Source: Thermaerobacter sp. FW80 (GTDB taxonomy: Bacteria; Bacillota; Sulfobacillia; Thermaerobacterales; Thermaerobacteraceae). Taken from it: a DNA stretch of 64,000 nt. The translations under genes were made by a program, and so were the position numbers. Within the stretch, counting starts at the first letter, position 1. The number at the start of each line of letters is the position of its first letter. Shown one piece after another: positions 25,801-34,853 of the stretch. The notes under the pieces are model-generated. The model was not told the origin of the DNA. It saw only the letters and a list, made by a program, of their open reading frames with translations, and did no database searches. The stretch spans positions 1,959,245-2,023,244 of the forward strand of contig NZ_CP037895.1 of assembly GCF_004634385.1 (NCBI RefSeq). Reading direction: 5' to 3'.

Positions 25801-28629
25801 GTGGTACGTTGGCCGCATCGCCCTTCCGCCCACGGCTCGCAGGCTCGCTCCGGCCCCGCCGCCGGGTCGCGGGGGGAGGCGCCGCCCTGGCACGCCTGGC
25901 CGGCCGATCGCTGCCTGGAGGCGCTGGCCAGCGACGGGGAGCGAGGGCTCACCCCCGCCGAGGCCGACCGCCGGCTGCAGCGGTACGGCCCCAATCGGCT
26001 TCGCCCCGCGCGGCGGGATCCCCTCTGGCGCAAGCTGGCCGTCCAGTTCCAGGACGTCCTGGTCCTGGTCCTGGTGGGGGCGGCGGCGCTGTCCGCCGCC
26101 CTGGGCGAGCGGGCGGACGCCGTCACCATCGTGGCCATCGTGATCGTCAACGCCCTCCTGGGGTTCCTGCACGAGCACAGGGCCGAGCAGGCCCTGGAGG
26201 CCCTCAAGGCGCTGGCGGCGCCCCAGGCCCGCGTGGTCCGCGACGGTCAGCGCCGCGTGGTGCCGGCCTCCGACCTGGTCCCGGGCGATCTGATCCTGCT
26301 CGAGGCCGGCGACCGCGTCCCCGCCGACGCGCGCCTCCTCGAGAGCCACAGCCTGGCGGTGGAAGAGGCGGCCCTGACGGGCGAGTCCCGGCCCGTCGCC
26401 AAGTCGGCCGCCGCCGCGTGCCCGCCCGACGCGCCCCTGGCGGAGCGGACGACCATGGTCTACCAGGGGACCACCGTGTCCCGCGGCCGCGCCCGCGCGG
26501 TGGTGGTGGCGACCGGCATGGCCACCGAGATGGGGCGCATCGCCGACCTCCTGCAGACCGCGGAGACGGAGCCGACCCCGCTGCAGCGGCGCCTGGCCCA
26601 CCTGGGTCGGGTGCTGGTCACCGCCGCCCTGGCGGTCTGCGCGGTGGTGGTGGCGTTGGGGTTGATCCAGGGGCAGGGCCTGGCCCCGATGTTCCTCGCC
26701 GGGGTCAGCCTCGCCGTCGCCGCCGTGCCCGAGGGGCTGCCGGCGGTGGTCACCATCGTCCTGGCCCTCGGCGTCCAGCGGATGGTCCAGGCCCACGCCG
26801 TCATCCGCCGTCTGCCGGCGGTGGAGACCCTGGGCTGTACCACCGTGATCTGCTCGGACAAGACGGGGACGTTGACGGAGAACCGCATGACCGCCCGGCG
26901 CGCGGTGACGGCCAGCGGCGTCTTCGAGCGGAGCGGGGAGGGGGAGCCCTGGCGGCCCGCGCCAGGGTTGGAGAGCCCGGGCCGCGGCCGGGCACCCGGT
27001 CCCGGTGGATGGGATCCGCCGCCGGTTCCGCGGGCCGGCGCCGCCGGCGAGCTCCGGCGGCTCCTCGAGGCCGTGGCCCTGTGCAACAACGCGGTGCCCG
27101 TCTCCGCCTCCGACGACCCGGTCGGCGATCCCACGGAGGTCGGCCTGGTCAAGGCCGCCTGGGCGGGAGGGATCGACGCCCGCCGCCTGCAGCGGGAGCG
27201 TCCCCGCCTGGCGGAGCACCCCTTCACCGCGGAGCGCCGCCGCATGGCGGTGGTCTGTCTGGACGAACGCGGCCGCCCCACCGGCTACGTCAAGGGCGCC
27301 CCCGAGGTGATCCTGGCGCGGTGCCGGTTCGTCTGGCGGGGTGATCGGCCGGCCCCGCTGGCCGAGGCCGACCGCCGCCGCATGGCGGCCGCCGCGGCGG
27401 CCATGGCCGAGCAGGCGCTGCGGGTGCTGGCCGTGGCGGTCCGGCCGCTGGAGCCGGGCCGCGACCCCGAGGACGAGGGGATCGTGGAGCGGGACCTGGT
27501 GCTGGTGGGGCTGATCGGCCTGATGGACCCGCCGCGCGCCGAGGTCCCCGCGGCCATCGTGCGCTGCCGCCAGGCGGGGATCCGGCCCGTGATGGTCACC
27601 GGCGACCACCCCCGCACGGCCGCCGCCATCGGCCGCGAGCTGGGGCTGCTGCGGGAGGGCGACCCGGTGGTGGAGGGCCGGGAGCTGGAGGCCCTGGACG
27701 ACGAGCAGCTGGCCCGCAGGGTGGCCGAGGTCAGCGTCTTCGCGCGGGTGGCGCCCGAGCACAAGCTGCGGATCGTCCGCGCCCTGAAGCGCCGGGGCGA
27801 GGTGGTGGGGATGACGGGGGACGGCGTCAACGACGCCCCCGCCCTCAAGGAGGCCCACATCGGCATCGCCATGGGCCGCACGGGCACCGACGTCACCCGC
27901 GAGGCGGCGGACATGATCCTCACCGACGACAACTTCGCCTCCATCGTGGCGGCCATCGAGCAGGGGCGGGCCATCTACGACAACATCCGCAAGTTCATCC
28001 GGTATCTGCTGGCCTGCAACACCGGGGAGATCCTGGTGATGTTCCTGGCCCTGCTGGTGGGCCTGCCGCTGCCCCTGCGGCCCATCCACATCCTGCTGGT
28101 CAACCTGGTCACCGACGGTCTGCCCGCGGTGGCCCTGGGCCTGGAACCGGCGGAACCCGACGTGATGAACCGGCCCCCGCGCCACCCGCAGGAGAGCCTC
28201 TTCGCCGGGGGCCTGGGGCGGCGGATCGTGGTGCGCGGGGTGGTCATCGGGCTGACGACGCTGGCCCTGTTCGTCCTCGGCTGGGCGGGCGGCGACCTCG
28301 AGCGCGGCCGGACCATGGCCCTGGCGGGTCTCGTCCTGAGCCAGATGCTGCACGTCTTCGACTGCCGCTCGGAGCGGCGGTCGGCCTTCGACGTGCCCCT
28401 GTCCGCCAACCCCGCCCTGGTGGCGGCGGTGGCGTCGTCGGTGGCGGTGCTGCTGGCGGTGATCTACTGGGAGCCGCTGGCCCGTTCCTTCTACACGGTG
28501 CCCCTGCGGCCCGGCGACTGGGTGACGGTGCTGGGCGGGGTCCTCTTGCCGTGGGTCCCGTTGCTGGTGCGGCGGCATCTGCTGGGCGGGTTGCCGTCGT
28601 CCGTGGGGGCTGAGGTGCGCAGGACCTGA
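25801..28629 (+). CDS. P-type Ca2+-transporting ATPase (YloB type)
   Basis: 942-residue type II P-type ATPase that exports Ca2+, possibly Mn2+, using ATP. Visible parts: actuator TGES (EEAALTGESRPV), membrane helix PEGLPA near residue 308, phosphorylation site ICSDKTGTLTEN with Asp353, nucleotide-domain KGAPEVIL, hinge MTGDGVNDAPALKEAHIGIA near 672, and C-terminal helices with LLVNLVTDGLPAVALGLEP. It follows B. subtilis YloB almost throughout. GTG 25801 is chosen because AGGAGG lies 8 nt upstream. It carries a Pro/Gly-rich insertion after ASGVF in the nucleotide-binding domain. In B. subtilis yloB precedes yicC; here five genes intervene. Confidence 0.95.
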   Translation: MVRWPHRPSAHGSQARSGPAAGSRGEAPPWHAWPADRCLEALASDGERGLTPAEADRRLQRYGPNRLRPARRDPLWRKLAVQFQDVLVLVLVGAAALSAALGERADAVTIVAIVIVNALLGFLHEHRAEQALEALKALAAPQARVVRDGQRRVVPASDLVPGDLILLEAGDRVPADARLLESHSLAVEEAALTGESRPVAKSAAAACPPDAPLAERTTMVYQGTTVSRGRARAVVVATGMATEMGRIADLLQTAETEPTPLQRRLAHLGRVLVTAALAVCAVVVALGLIQGQGLAPMFLAGVSLAVAAVPEGLPAVVTIVLALGVQRMVQAHAVIRRLPAVETLGCTTVICSDKTGTLTENRMTARRAVTASGVFERSGEGEPWRPAPGLESPGRGRAPGPGGWDPPPVPRAGAAGELRRLLEAVALCNNAVPVSASDDPVGDPTEVGLVKAAWAGGIDARRLQRERPRLAEHPFTAERRRMAVVCLDERGRPTGYVKGAPEVILARCRFVWRGDRPAPLAEADRRRMAAAAAAMAEQALRVLAVAVRPLEPGRDPEDEGIVERDLVLVGLIGLMDPPRAEVPAAIVRCRQAGIRPVMVTGDHPRTAAAIGRELGLLREGDPVVEGRELEALDDEQLARRVAEVSVFARVAPEHKLRIVRALKRRGEVVGMTGDGVNDAPALKEAHIGIAMGRTGTDVTREAADMILTDDNFASIVAAIEQGRAIYDNIRKFIRYLLACNTGEILVMFLALLVGLPLPLRPIHILLVNLVTDGLPAVALGLEPAEPDVMNRPPRHPQESLFAGGLGRRIVVRGVVIGLTTLALFVLGWAGGDLERGRTMALAGLVLSQMLHVFDCRSERRSAFDVPLSANPALVAAVASSVAVLLAVIYWEPLARSFYTVPLRPGDWVTVLGGVLLPWVPLLVRRHLLGGLPSSVGAEVRRT

Positions 28630-28646
28630 CCCGGGGGCGCCGCGGG

Positions 28647-28826
28647 GTGCGGACCGGCCGGCGGCCCACCCATGGGCCGTTGCGGCTCGGACTGGCCTCG
28701 AATCGCCATGTCGAGCTCCGGGCGTACCACGTGCCCCTCGGCGTCCTCATCTTCTTCTTCTTCTTCGCCTGGTTGACGCTGGCGGTGGTTCACGGCGTGC
28801 GCTTCCAGCCGGACGAACCCGCATGA
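28647..28826 (+). CDS. Small Phe-rich single-pass membrane protein (59 residues)
   Basis: A short frame just after the ATPase stop, ending at TGA 28824-28826. Its second half is one hydrophobic helix (VPLGVLIFFFFFAWLTLAVV) preceded by the charged segment NRHVELRAYH and followed by the short tail HGVRFQPDEPA. GTG 28647 is the longest start; TTG 28680 would give 48 residues. Neither has a good ribosome site, but translation could be coupled to the ATPase 18 bp upstream. The TTC repeat encodes five Phe. Function unknown; a regulatory or stabilising subunit of the ATPase is a guess. Confidence 0.5.
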   Translation: MRTGRRPTHGPLRLGLASNRHVELRAYHVPLGVLIFFFFFAWLTLAVVHGVRFQPDEPA

Positions 28827-29007
28827 GTTGGGGAAGCTCGACGAACCCGCACGGACTGGGAGGACTCCGCCGGGGGTGTCGCCCGGGACCATGCGCCCGG
28901 GGCCGGCGCGGGCCGGTCCGGGCGCTGACGGGCCCAGGGGAGCCGTGGGGCGACGATCTGGGACGGGCGCGTCCACCGCGGCAGGATTCGTGGCACCGGC
29001 GGCAGAG

Positions 29008-29013
29008 TATGCT
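29008..29013 (+). promoter_or_regulatory. Possible -10 box (TATGCT) of the dapF leader
   Basis: TATGCT followed by AACATG is the only AT-rich hexamer in this stretch. TTCGTG, 15 nt upstream, is a poor -35. It sits just before the structured leader of dapF. Confidence 0.35.
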
Positions 29014-29018
29014 AACAT

Positions 29019-29381
29019 GAGTCTTGCGCGACCGCGCCGCGGCCCCGGCCGCTCCCGGCCGGGGCCGCGAGCCACCGGAGGCCTGTGGGGACCGACGTCC
29101 CTGCCGGCGCTCCTGCGTACCCGGGAGCCCCGGGGGCGCCCGCACGTCGCCGGGCGGTGGCTCCGGCGTCGGGGTGGACGTGCCGACGCCGGGAGCCGCC
29201 CAGGCGATCCCCGCCCTTCCCGCGGCGACCCCGTCCACGGGGTGGGGCGGGCAGCGGAGGAACCCCGGGCGGCATCCCCGGGAGCCGGCGGGGACGGTGC
29301 ACCAGCGGGTGGGGGTCGCGGCCTCCGGGGCGGTGCCTGCGGCCGCCTTTTTCTTTCCAAAAACCGGAGGAGGTGGCCGCC
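29019..29381 (+). ncRNA. Structured leader of dapF, candidate cis-regulatory RNA
   Basis: A 360-nt untranslated stretch with ordered helices: a perfect 14-bp hairpin at 29038-29069; a closing helix AGCCACCG (29070-29077) with CGGTGGCT about 85 nt later, enclosing smaller hairpins; a 10-bp hairpin with CCGGCGTCGG and CCGACGCCGG arms around a 10-nt loop; and finally an intrinsic terminator ending 25 nt before the dapF start. A degenerate T-box-like GGGTGG...CGCGG occurs at 29307-29321, but the consensus is not met, and no lysine-riboswitch core was found. The layout fits transcription attenuation of the diaminopimelate genes by an unidentified signal. Confidence 0.45.
29318..29356 (+). terminator. 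Intrinsic terminator in the dapF leader
   Basis: GCGGCC (29318) can pair with GGCCGC (29341), or GGCGG (29329) with CCGCC (29343). Both are followed directly by TTTTTCTTT, the best U-run in the window. It ends 25 nt before the dapF start and therefore acts inside the leader. Confidence 0.65.
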
Positions 29382-30266
29382 GTGAAGGCGGCAGGCCCGG
29401 TGCGGCTGACCAAGATGCACGGCCTGGGCAACAGCTACCTGTTCCTCGACGGGATGGCCGGACCGGTCCCCCCCGACGAGGTCCTGCCCGAACTGGCCCG
29501 GGCCGTCAGCGACCGCAACTTCGGCATCGGCAGCGACGGGTTGATCCTGGTCCTGCCGCCGCGGGACCGCGAGGCCCAGTTCCGCATGCGGATCTTCAAC
29601 GCCGACGGGTCCGAGGGCGAGATGTGCGGCAACGGCATCCGCTGCCTGGCGCGGCTGGTGTTCGACCGCGGCTACACCCGCGACACCGAGTTCGTCGTGG
29701 AGACCAAGGCAGGGGCCATCCGGCCGCGGCTCCACCTGGTGGACGGCCGGGTGGAGGCGGTCACGGTGGACATGGGGGTGCCGCGCCTCGAGCGGGGGGC
29801 GATCCCCATGGCGGGTCCGGCCACGGAGCGGGCCGTCGAGGTGCCCCTCCGGGTGGCGACGGGCGCCGGCTCGGCGGAGGAGTTCATCGTGACCGCGGTC
29901 TCTATGGGCAACCCCCACTGCGTGGTCTTCGTCGACGACGTCGACGCCGTCGATCTCCAGCGGCTGGGTCCGGCCTTCGAGCACCACCCCGCCTTCCCCC
30001 AGCGGGTGAACACCCACTTCGCCCAGGTGCTCGGCCCCTCGCGCGTCCGGGTGCGGGTGTGGGAGCGGGGCTCGGGGCCGACCCTGGCGTGCGGCACCGG
30101 GGCCTGTGCCGTGGCGGTGGCCGGGGCGGTGACCGGCCGCACGGGCCGCCAGGTGACCGTGGAGCTGCCCGGCGGGCCGCTGGAGATCCGCTGGGAGGAG
30201 GACGGACACGTGTCCATGACGGGGCCCGCGGCCTACGTCGCGGAGATCACCTACGACCCCCACTGA
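29382..30266 (+). CDS. dapF: Diaminopimelate epimerase
   Basis: Cofactor-independent racemase converting LL- to meso-diaminopimelate for lysine and peptidoglycan; 294 residues. Both catalytic cysteines are present: Cys82 in GSEGEMCGNGIRC and Cys237 in LACGTGACAVAVAG. MHGLGNSYLFLDG near the start is the family N-terminal motif. GTG 29382 lies 7 nt after GGAGGAGGT. The next gene encodes the aminotransferase that makes its substrate, so the two form a short diaminopimelate operon inserted in the ylo block. Confidence 0.96.
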   Translation: MKAAGPVRLTKMHGLGNSYLFLDGMAGPVPPDEVLPELARAVSDRNFGIGSDGLILVLPPRDREAQFRMRIFNADGSEGEMCGNGIRCLARLVFDRGYTRDTEFVVETKAGAIRPRLHLVDGRVEAVTVDMGVPRLERGAIPMAGPATERAVEVPLRVATGAGSAEEFIVTAVSMGNPHCVVFVDDVDAVDLQRLGPAFEHHPAFPQRVNTHFAQVLGPSRVRVRVWERGSGPTLACGTGACAVAVAGAVTGRTGRQVTVELPGGPLEIRWEEDGHVSMTGPAAYVAEITYDPH

Positions 30267-30390
30267 GGCCAGCGGCCGGCTGGCGGTGCCCCGGCTGCGC
30301 CCACGCCGGCACGGCCGGGGCCGGCCGAGATCCGCGGCGGGGCCTGGACCGCTCCGGGTCCCCGGCAACCAGGCGCAGGAGGTGGAGCCC

Positions 30391-31560
30391 ATGGTGCGGC
30401 CGGCGCGACGGCTCGAGCGCATCCCCCCCTATCTCTTCGCCGAACTGGACCGCATGCAGGCCGAGGCCGCGGCCCGCGGCGTCGACGTGATCAGCCTCGG
30501 CATCGGCGATCCCGATCAGCCCACGCCCCCCCACATCGTCGCGGCCCTGCAGCGGGCGGCGGCGGACCCGGCCAACCATCCCTACCCGAGCTACGCCGGT
30601 TCGCGACGGTTCCGCGAGGCGGTGGCCCGCTGGTTCCGCCGCCGCTTCGGCGTCGAGCTGGATCCCGAGGGCGAGGTGCTGGCCCTGATCGGCTCCAAGG
30701 AGGGCCTGGCGCACCTGATCTGGGCCTACGTGGACCCCGGCGACGTGGTGCTGGTGCCGGACCCCGGCTACCCGGTGTACAAGGCCCACACCCTGCTGGC
30801 GGGGGGCGAGCCGTACGTCGTGCCCCTTCAGGAGGAACGCGGCTGGCTGCCCGACCTGGATCGCGTCCCCGCCGACGTGGCGCGACGGGCCAAGCTCCTC
30901 TTCCTCAACTACCCGAACAACCCCACCGGGGCCGTGGCGGACGAGGCCTTCTACCGCCGGGTGGTGGAGTTCGCCCGCGCCCACGACGTGCTGGTGGTCC
31001 AGGACGCGGCCTACAGCGAGGTGGGCGAGCCGGGTTACCGCGCCCCCAGCATCCTCCAGGTCGACGGCGCCCGCGATGTGGCCCTGGAGTTCCACAGCCT
31101 GTCCAAGCCCTACAACATGACGGGCTGGCGCATCGGCTTCGCCGTGGGACGTGCCGACCTCCTGCGGCCGCTGGCCACGCTGAAGACCAACACCGACTCC
31201 GGTCAGTTCACCGCGATCCAGGAGGCGGCCATCGTGGCCCTGGAGGAGACGCCGCCCACCTGGTTCCAGCGGCTGGCGGAGCTCTACGACCGGCGGCGGC
31301 GGTTGGTGCTGGACGCCCTGGCCGCCGCGGGCATCCAGGCCTCGCGGCCGCGGGCCACCTTCTACGTCTGGGCCCGGGTGCCGCAGCGCTTCGCCAGCGA
31401 CGGGGAGTTCGCGACGTTCCTGCTCAAGGAGGCGGGCGTCGTGGTCTCGCCGGGTTCAGCCTACGGCGATCACGGGGCGGGGTACTTCCGCATCTCGCTC
31501 ACGGTCCCCGACGACCGCCTGGCCGAGGCCATGGAACGCTTGCAGCGCGTGCTGGCCTGA
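30391..31560 (+). CDS. dapL: LL-diaminopimelate aminotransferase
   Basis: PLP-dependent class I/II aminotransferase, 389 residues, converting tetrahydrodipicolinate directly to LL-diaminopimelate with glutamate and so bypassing the acylated intermediates. Motifs: SLGIGDPDQPTPPHIVAAL (typical of DapL), NYPNNPTGAVAD, VQDAAYSEV, and the PLP lysine Lys239 in SLSKPYNMTGWRIG. ATG 30391 follows GCAGGAGGTGGAG. It is 124 bp after dapF on the same strand, which supports DapL over a generic aminotransferase. Confidence 0.88.
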   Translation: MVRPARRLERIPPYLFAELDRMQAEAAARGVDVISLGIGDPDQPTPPHIVAALQRAAADPANHPYPSYAGSRRFREAVARWFRRRFGVELDPEGEVLALIGSKEGLAHLIWAYVDPGDVVLVPDPGYPVYKAHTLLAGGEPYVVPLQEERGWLPDLDRVPADVARRAKLLFLNYPNNPTGAVADEAFYRRVVEFARAHDVLVVQDAAYSEVGEPGYRAPSILQVDGARDVALEFHSLSKPYNMTGWRIGFAVGRADLLRPLATLKTNTDSGQFTAIQEAAIVALEETPPTWFQRLAELYDRRRRLVLDALAAAGIQASRPRATFYVWARVPQRFASDGEFATFLLKEAGVVVSPGSAYGDHGAGYFRISLTVPDDRLAEAMERLQRVLA

Positions 31561-31607
31561 GGGGATCGGGTGCGGTGCCACCAGGGCCTCGTTTCGCCGG
31601 GGACGGG

Positions 31608-32429
31608 ATGGCCATGGCGCGTCCGCCGTGCGCAGGCCCCGCGGCCGGCGGTCCGAGCCGGCCCGTGACCGAGGTGGAGGTCGAGGCTCGGCTCGCCACG
31701 GGGGGTCTCAAGGCCACCTGGCAGGGCGTGATGGTCGAGGGGCCGGGTTGGTGGTGCGTGGCCGCGATCTGGACCCGCAGGCCCACCCAGGCGGGTCCCC
31801 TGACCTTCGCGCCCGGCGACCGCCTGCTCGAGGTGTACTGGGCCGACCGGTGGTACAACGTCTTCCGGGTGGCGGCGCCAGAGCCCGCGGGCCGCCTGCG
31901 GCGCGGCGCCCGGCGGCTCAAGGGATACTACGTGAACCTGGCGACGCCGGCCCGGTTGGCGGAGGCGGGGACGGCGGCCTGCCGGCGCCCGCCGGCGGGC
32001 GCCGGCAGGCCGCGGCTCGTGTACGTGGACGGGGTGCTGGACGCGGTGGTGTTGCCGGACGGCCGGTGGCGGTGGCTGGATCGCGCCGAGTTCCGGCACC
32101 TGCTCGGCCTGGGCGGCCGGGGCCGCGGGACTGCGCGGTGCGGGTCCGCGACGGCGGGCGCCGGTCCAGACGCCGGGGCGGGCGGCCCGGCGCGAAGCGC
32201 TGGCGCCGGGCCTGACGAGGCCACGGGGACGGTCGACCGGGCCGCGTGGATCGCCGCCGCGCGCCGCCTGGCCGTCCGGTTGGCGAGGGACGCGCAGGCC
32301 TTCGTGGCCGGGCTCGTCCCGTGGGACGATCTGGAACGGGCCCTCGACGGGGCCGGGACGGTCCCGGTGGCGCCTGGTGCGGACCACCGCCAGCCTGGGA
32401 CGGCGGGCCGGGAGCGGGCCCCGGGCTAG
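31608..32429 (+). CDS. DUF402 (FomD-like) domain protein
   Basis: 273 residues. The central part shows the DUF402 fold, known from nucleoside phosphatases such as FomD/YgaC: LLEVYWADRWYNVFRV, LKGYYVNLATPARL, LVYVDGVLDAVVLPDGRW and WLDRAEFRHLL. The C-terminal helix (AARRLAVRLARDAQAFV) also fits. ATG 31608 is preferred over an in-frame GTG at 31575, but no strong ribosome site distinguishes them. It lies between dapL and yicC; its role here is unknown, with nucleotide or phospho-ester hydrolysis a guess from the family. Confidence 0.8.
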   Translation: MAMARPPCAGPAAGGPSRPVTEVEVEARLATGGLKATWQGVMVEGPGWWCVAAIWTRRPTQAGPLTFAPGDRLLEVYWADRWYNVFRVAAPEPAGRLRRGARRLKGYYVNLATPARLAEAGTAACRRPPAGAGRPRLVYVDGVLDAVVLPDGRWRWLDRAEFRHLLGLGGRGRGTARCGSATAGAGPDAGAGGPARSAGAGPDEATGTVDRAAWIAAARRLAVRLARDAQAFVAGLVPWDDLERALDGAGTVPVAPGADHRQPGTAGRERAPG

Positions 32430-32509
32430 GGGACCGGCCGCCGCGCGGGACGGCGCCCCCGCGCCCGCGGCGGCCGGCTCGGGAGCACACCGTAGCGGGG
32501 AGGATGGGC

Positions 32510-33385
32510 GTGGTCCGCAGCATGACGGGGTTTGGGCGCGCCAGCGCCCAATCGGGGCAGTACCGGCTGGGGGTGGAGGTCCGCACGGTCAACCACCGCT
32601 TTCTCGACGTGGCCGTGCGACTCCCGCGGGAGTACGCCGGCCTCGAAGAGAGGATCCGGCGTGCGGTGGCGCAGCACATCGAACGCGGGCGTGTCGACGT
32701 GTCCGTGCGCGTGGATCGCCTGACATCGCCCGTCAGGGCGATTCACGTTGACAGGGAACTGGCGCACGCGTATTATGAGGCGTTGAAGGAGCTGCGGCGG
32801 TCCTTGCGCCTGCCGGGCAGCATCGACGTCGACATGCTGCTCGGCCTCCCCGACATCCTGCGGGTGGAGCATGCCGAGGACGACGTGGATGCCCTGTGGG
32901 GCGACCTGGAGCCGGCCCTGGCCGAGGCGCTGGGACAGGTGGTCGCCATGCGCGAGGCCGAGGGCCGCGTCCTCACCCGCGACCTGGAAGAACGCGCCGC
33001 CCGGGTGGAGCGCCAGGTGGAGGCCATCGCGGGGCGGGCGCCGGCGGTGGTGGAGGCCTATCACCGGCGACTGCAGGCCCGGCTCGAGGAGTGGGGCCTC
33101 CAGGCCGTCGACCCCCAGCGGATCGCCGCCGAGGTGGCGTTGATGGCCGAGCGCAGCGACATCAGCGAGGAGTGCGTCCGGCTGCGCAGCCACTGCCGTC
33201 AGTTCCGGGCGCTGCTGGCGGGGGGCGGTCCGGTGGGACGGCGCCTGGAGTTCCTGCTGCAGGAGATGCACCGCGAGATCACCACCATCGGGGCCAAGGC
33301 CGGGGACCTGGAGATCGCGGGTCGGGTGGTCGACGTGAAGGCCGAGCTGGAGAAGATGCGGGAGCAGGTGCAGAACGTGGAGTGA
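32510..33385 (+). CDS. yicC: YicC/YloC family endoribonuclease
   Basis: 291 residues. The N-terminal signature [11 protein letters not shown] and [18 protein letters not shown], and the C-terminal block [20 protein letters not shown] followed by [20 protein letters not shown], are diagnostic. In E. coli YicC is an RNase. GTG 32510 is preferred, 6 nt after GGGGAGG; ATG 32504 abuts that site. It takes the yloC position ahead of remA and gmk, as in B. subtilis. Confidence 0.93.
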   Translation: MVRSMTGFGRASAQSGQYRLGVEVRTVNHRFLDVAVRLPREYAGLEERIRRAVAQHIERGRVDVSVRVDRLTSPVRAIHVDRELAHAYYEALKELRRSLRLPGSIDVDMLLGLPDILRVEHAEDDVDALWGDLEPALAEALGQVVAMREAEGRVLTRDLEERAARVERQVEAIAGRAPAVVEAYHRRLQARLEEWGLQAVDPQRIAAEVALMAERSDISEECVRLRSHCRQFRALLAGGGPVGRRLEFLLQEMHREITTIGAKAGDLEIAGRVVDVKAELEKMREQVQNVE

Positions 33386-33654
33386 CGGGGGAGCGGGGGC
33401 ATGGCCGGGACACCGGCCCCGGGGGGCCGGGTTCGTCCGAAGGGGCCGGGTCCGCCCGAGGGGGCGATGCGCGGCGGGTGGGGCGGCCGGTCGCGGTCGC
33501 CCAGGGCGGCGGTGCCGCGCGGTGCGGCGCGGCGGAGGCCGGAGCGAAGCACGAGGGTCGGGAGACCCACATCGGCAGCACGAGGGTCGGGAGACCCACG
33601 AGGGTCAGGAGACCCGGTCGCAAGGCGGGCGGGAAGGGAAGGGACGGTTCGTCC
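33386..33654 (+). other. Leader of remA with three hairpin repeats
   Basis: No gene is seen. The second half carries three near-identical stem-loops (listed next). A ribosome-site-like GGAAGGGAAGGGA lies 11 nt before the remA start. Confidence 0.5.
33555..33615 (+). repeat. Three tandem stem-loops GGGTC-(G/A)GGA-GACCC
   Basis: Hairpins at 33555-33568, 33584-33597 and 33602-33615 have identical 5-bp arms and loops GGGA, GGGA and AGGA, within a shared context CGAGGGTC(G/A)GGAGACCC. They end 40 bp before remA. Exposed GGA loops in repeated hairpins are the classic binding form for CsrA/Rsm proteins; that link is inference. Confidence 0.65.
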
Positions 33655-33909
33655 ATGGACATCAAGCTGGTCAACATCGGCTTCGGCAACATCGTCTCGG
33701 CCCATCGCATCGTCGCCATCGTCAGCCCGGAGTCCGCGCCCATCAAGCGCATGGTCAGCGAGGCGCGCGACGACGGGCGGCTCATCGACGCGACCTACGG
33801 GCGACGGACGCGGGCGGTGATCATCGCCGACAGCAACCACATCATCCTGTCGGCCGTCCAGCCCGAGACGGTGGCCCATCGCCTGCTCAGCGCGCGTGAG
33901 GGCGAGTGA
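33655..33909 (+). CDS. remA: RemA-type DNA-binding regulator (DUF370)
   Basis: 84 residues, normal for the family. The sequence [20 protein letters not shown] and [20 protein letters not shown] are hallmarks of RemA, which in B. subtilis activates biofilm-matrix and osmoprotection genes. ATG 33655 starts the conserved domain exactly. The stop overlaps the gmk GTG as GTGA, so translation of the two is coupled, as expected for this conserved pair. Confidence 0.95.
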   Translation: MDIKLVNIGFGNIVSAHRIVAIVSPESAPIKRMVSEARDDGRLIDATYGRRTRAVIIADSNHIILSAVQPETVAHRLLSAREGE

Positions 33910-34595
33910 GGGAGGCCATGGAAGCGGGCCGAAGGGATGCCGCCCGGACCGGCCGGCGCCGCAGCGACGGCGATCCCTGGCCGGGCTTGATGATCGTCCT
34001 CTCCGCACCCTCGGGGGCCGGCAAGGGCACGATCCGCGAACGGCTGCAGCAGCGCCTGCCCGATCTGCTCTACGCCGTCTCGGTGACCACCCGGCCGCGG
34101 CGGCCCCACGAGGTGGACGGCGTGGACTACCACTTCGTGACGCCCGAGGAGTTCCAGCGGCTGGTGGAGGCCGGCGAGCTGGTGGAGTGGGCGCGGGTCT
34201 ACGGCAACTACTACGGCACGCCCCGGGAGCCCATGGAGACCTGGCTCCGCGAGGGCCGCGACGTGATCTGCGAGAAGGACGTCCAGGGCGCCCTCAAGCT
34301 GATGGACATCTACCCCGAGGCGGTGTATATCTTTGCGATGCCGCCGTCGCTGGCGGAGCTCAAGCGGCGGCTGGAACGGCGGGGCACCGAATCCCCGGAG
34401 GCCAGGCGCCAGCGGCTGGCCAGCGCCGACATGGAGATGGCCTGCGTCGACCGGTACGACTACGTGGTGGTCAACGACGACCCGGACCGGGCCGCCGACG
34501 ACATCCTGGCCATCATCCGGGCCGAGAAGCTGCGGGCCCGCCGGCAGCGGCACCTGGTGGAGCAGGTGCGGGCGGGCGGGCGCATCGGCGGCTAG
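33906..34595 (+). CDS. gmk: Guanylate kinase
   Basis: Phosphorylates GMP to GDP with ATP; 229 residues. P-loop [12 protein letters not shown]-binding [18 protein letters not shown], and [11 protein letters not shown] and [14 protein letters not shown] in the usual order. GTG 33906 overlaps the remA stop and is the coupled start; ATG 33918 would remove four residues. About 25 extra residues precede the P-loop, including the basic stretch [11 protein letters not shown]. Confidence 0.95.
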   Translation: MREAMEAGRRDAARTGRRRSDGDPWPGLMIVLSAPSGAGKGTIRERLQQRLPDLLYAVSVTTRPRRPHEVDGVDYHFVTPEEFQRLVEAGELVEWARVYGNYYGTPREPMETWLREGRDVICEKDVQGALKLMDIYPEAVYIFAMPPSLAELKRRLERRGTESPEARRQRLASADMEMACVDRYDYVVVNDDPDRAADDILAIIRAEKLRARRQRHLVEQVRAGGRIGG

Positions 34596-34853
34596 CGGGC
34601 CGTGGTGCGGGGCAGCGGTCGGTCAGCCGCCCGCAACCTGGCCCGGGCGGCCGACGCGGGCCACGGGCGGCGGGTGGAGCTGCGGGCATGCCTACCGTCG
34701 TGGGCGGGTCCGTCGGCCAAGGGGGCCGCGGGGGGTCGGGCAAGGGCCGGCTCCGCGGCCGGCAGTCCGGTGCACGAGGCCGTCACCGCGTCCCGGGACC
34801 GCTCGGGCAGCGGCCGGTCCGGGGCGGGAGAGGGAAAGGGGGACGAAGGGGCG

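Noticed and set aside
29290-29325. T-box riboswitch before dapF
   Set aside because: GGGTGG...CGCGG is suggestive, but the spacing is one base off, the ACC is missing and no specifier stem could be matched. Kept as an unclassified leader.
28491-30422. Minus-strand frame with a Glu-rich run opposite the small membrane protein and dapF
   Set aside because: The Glu run is the reverse of the TTC (Phe) repeat, and the rest mirrors dapF.
33549-33620. CRISPR array at the three repeats before remA
   Set aside because: Units are 14-18 bp with irregular spacing of 29 and 18 bp; these are hairpins, not repeats with spacers.
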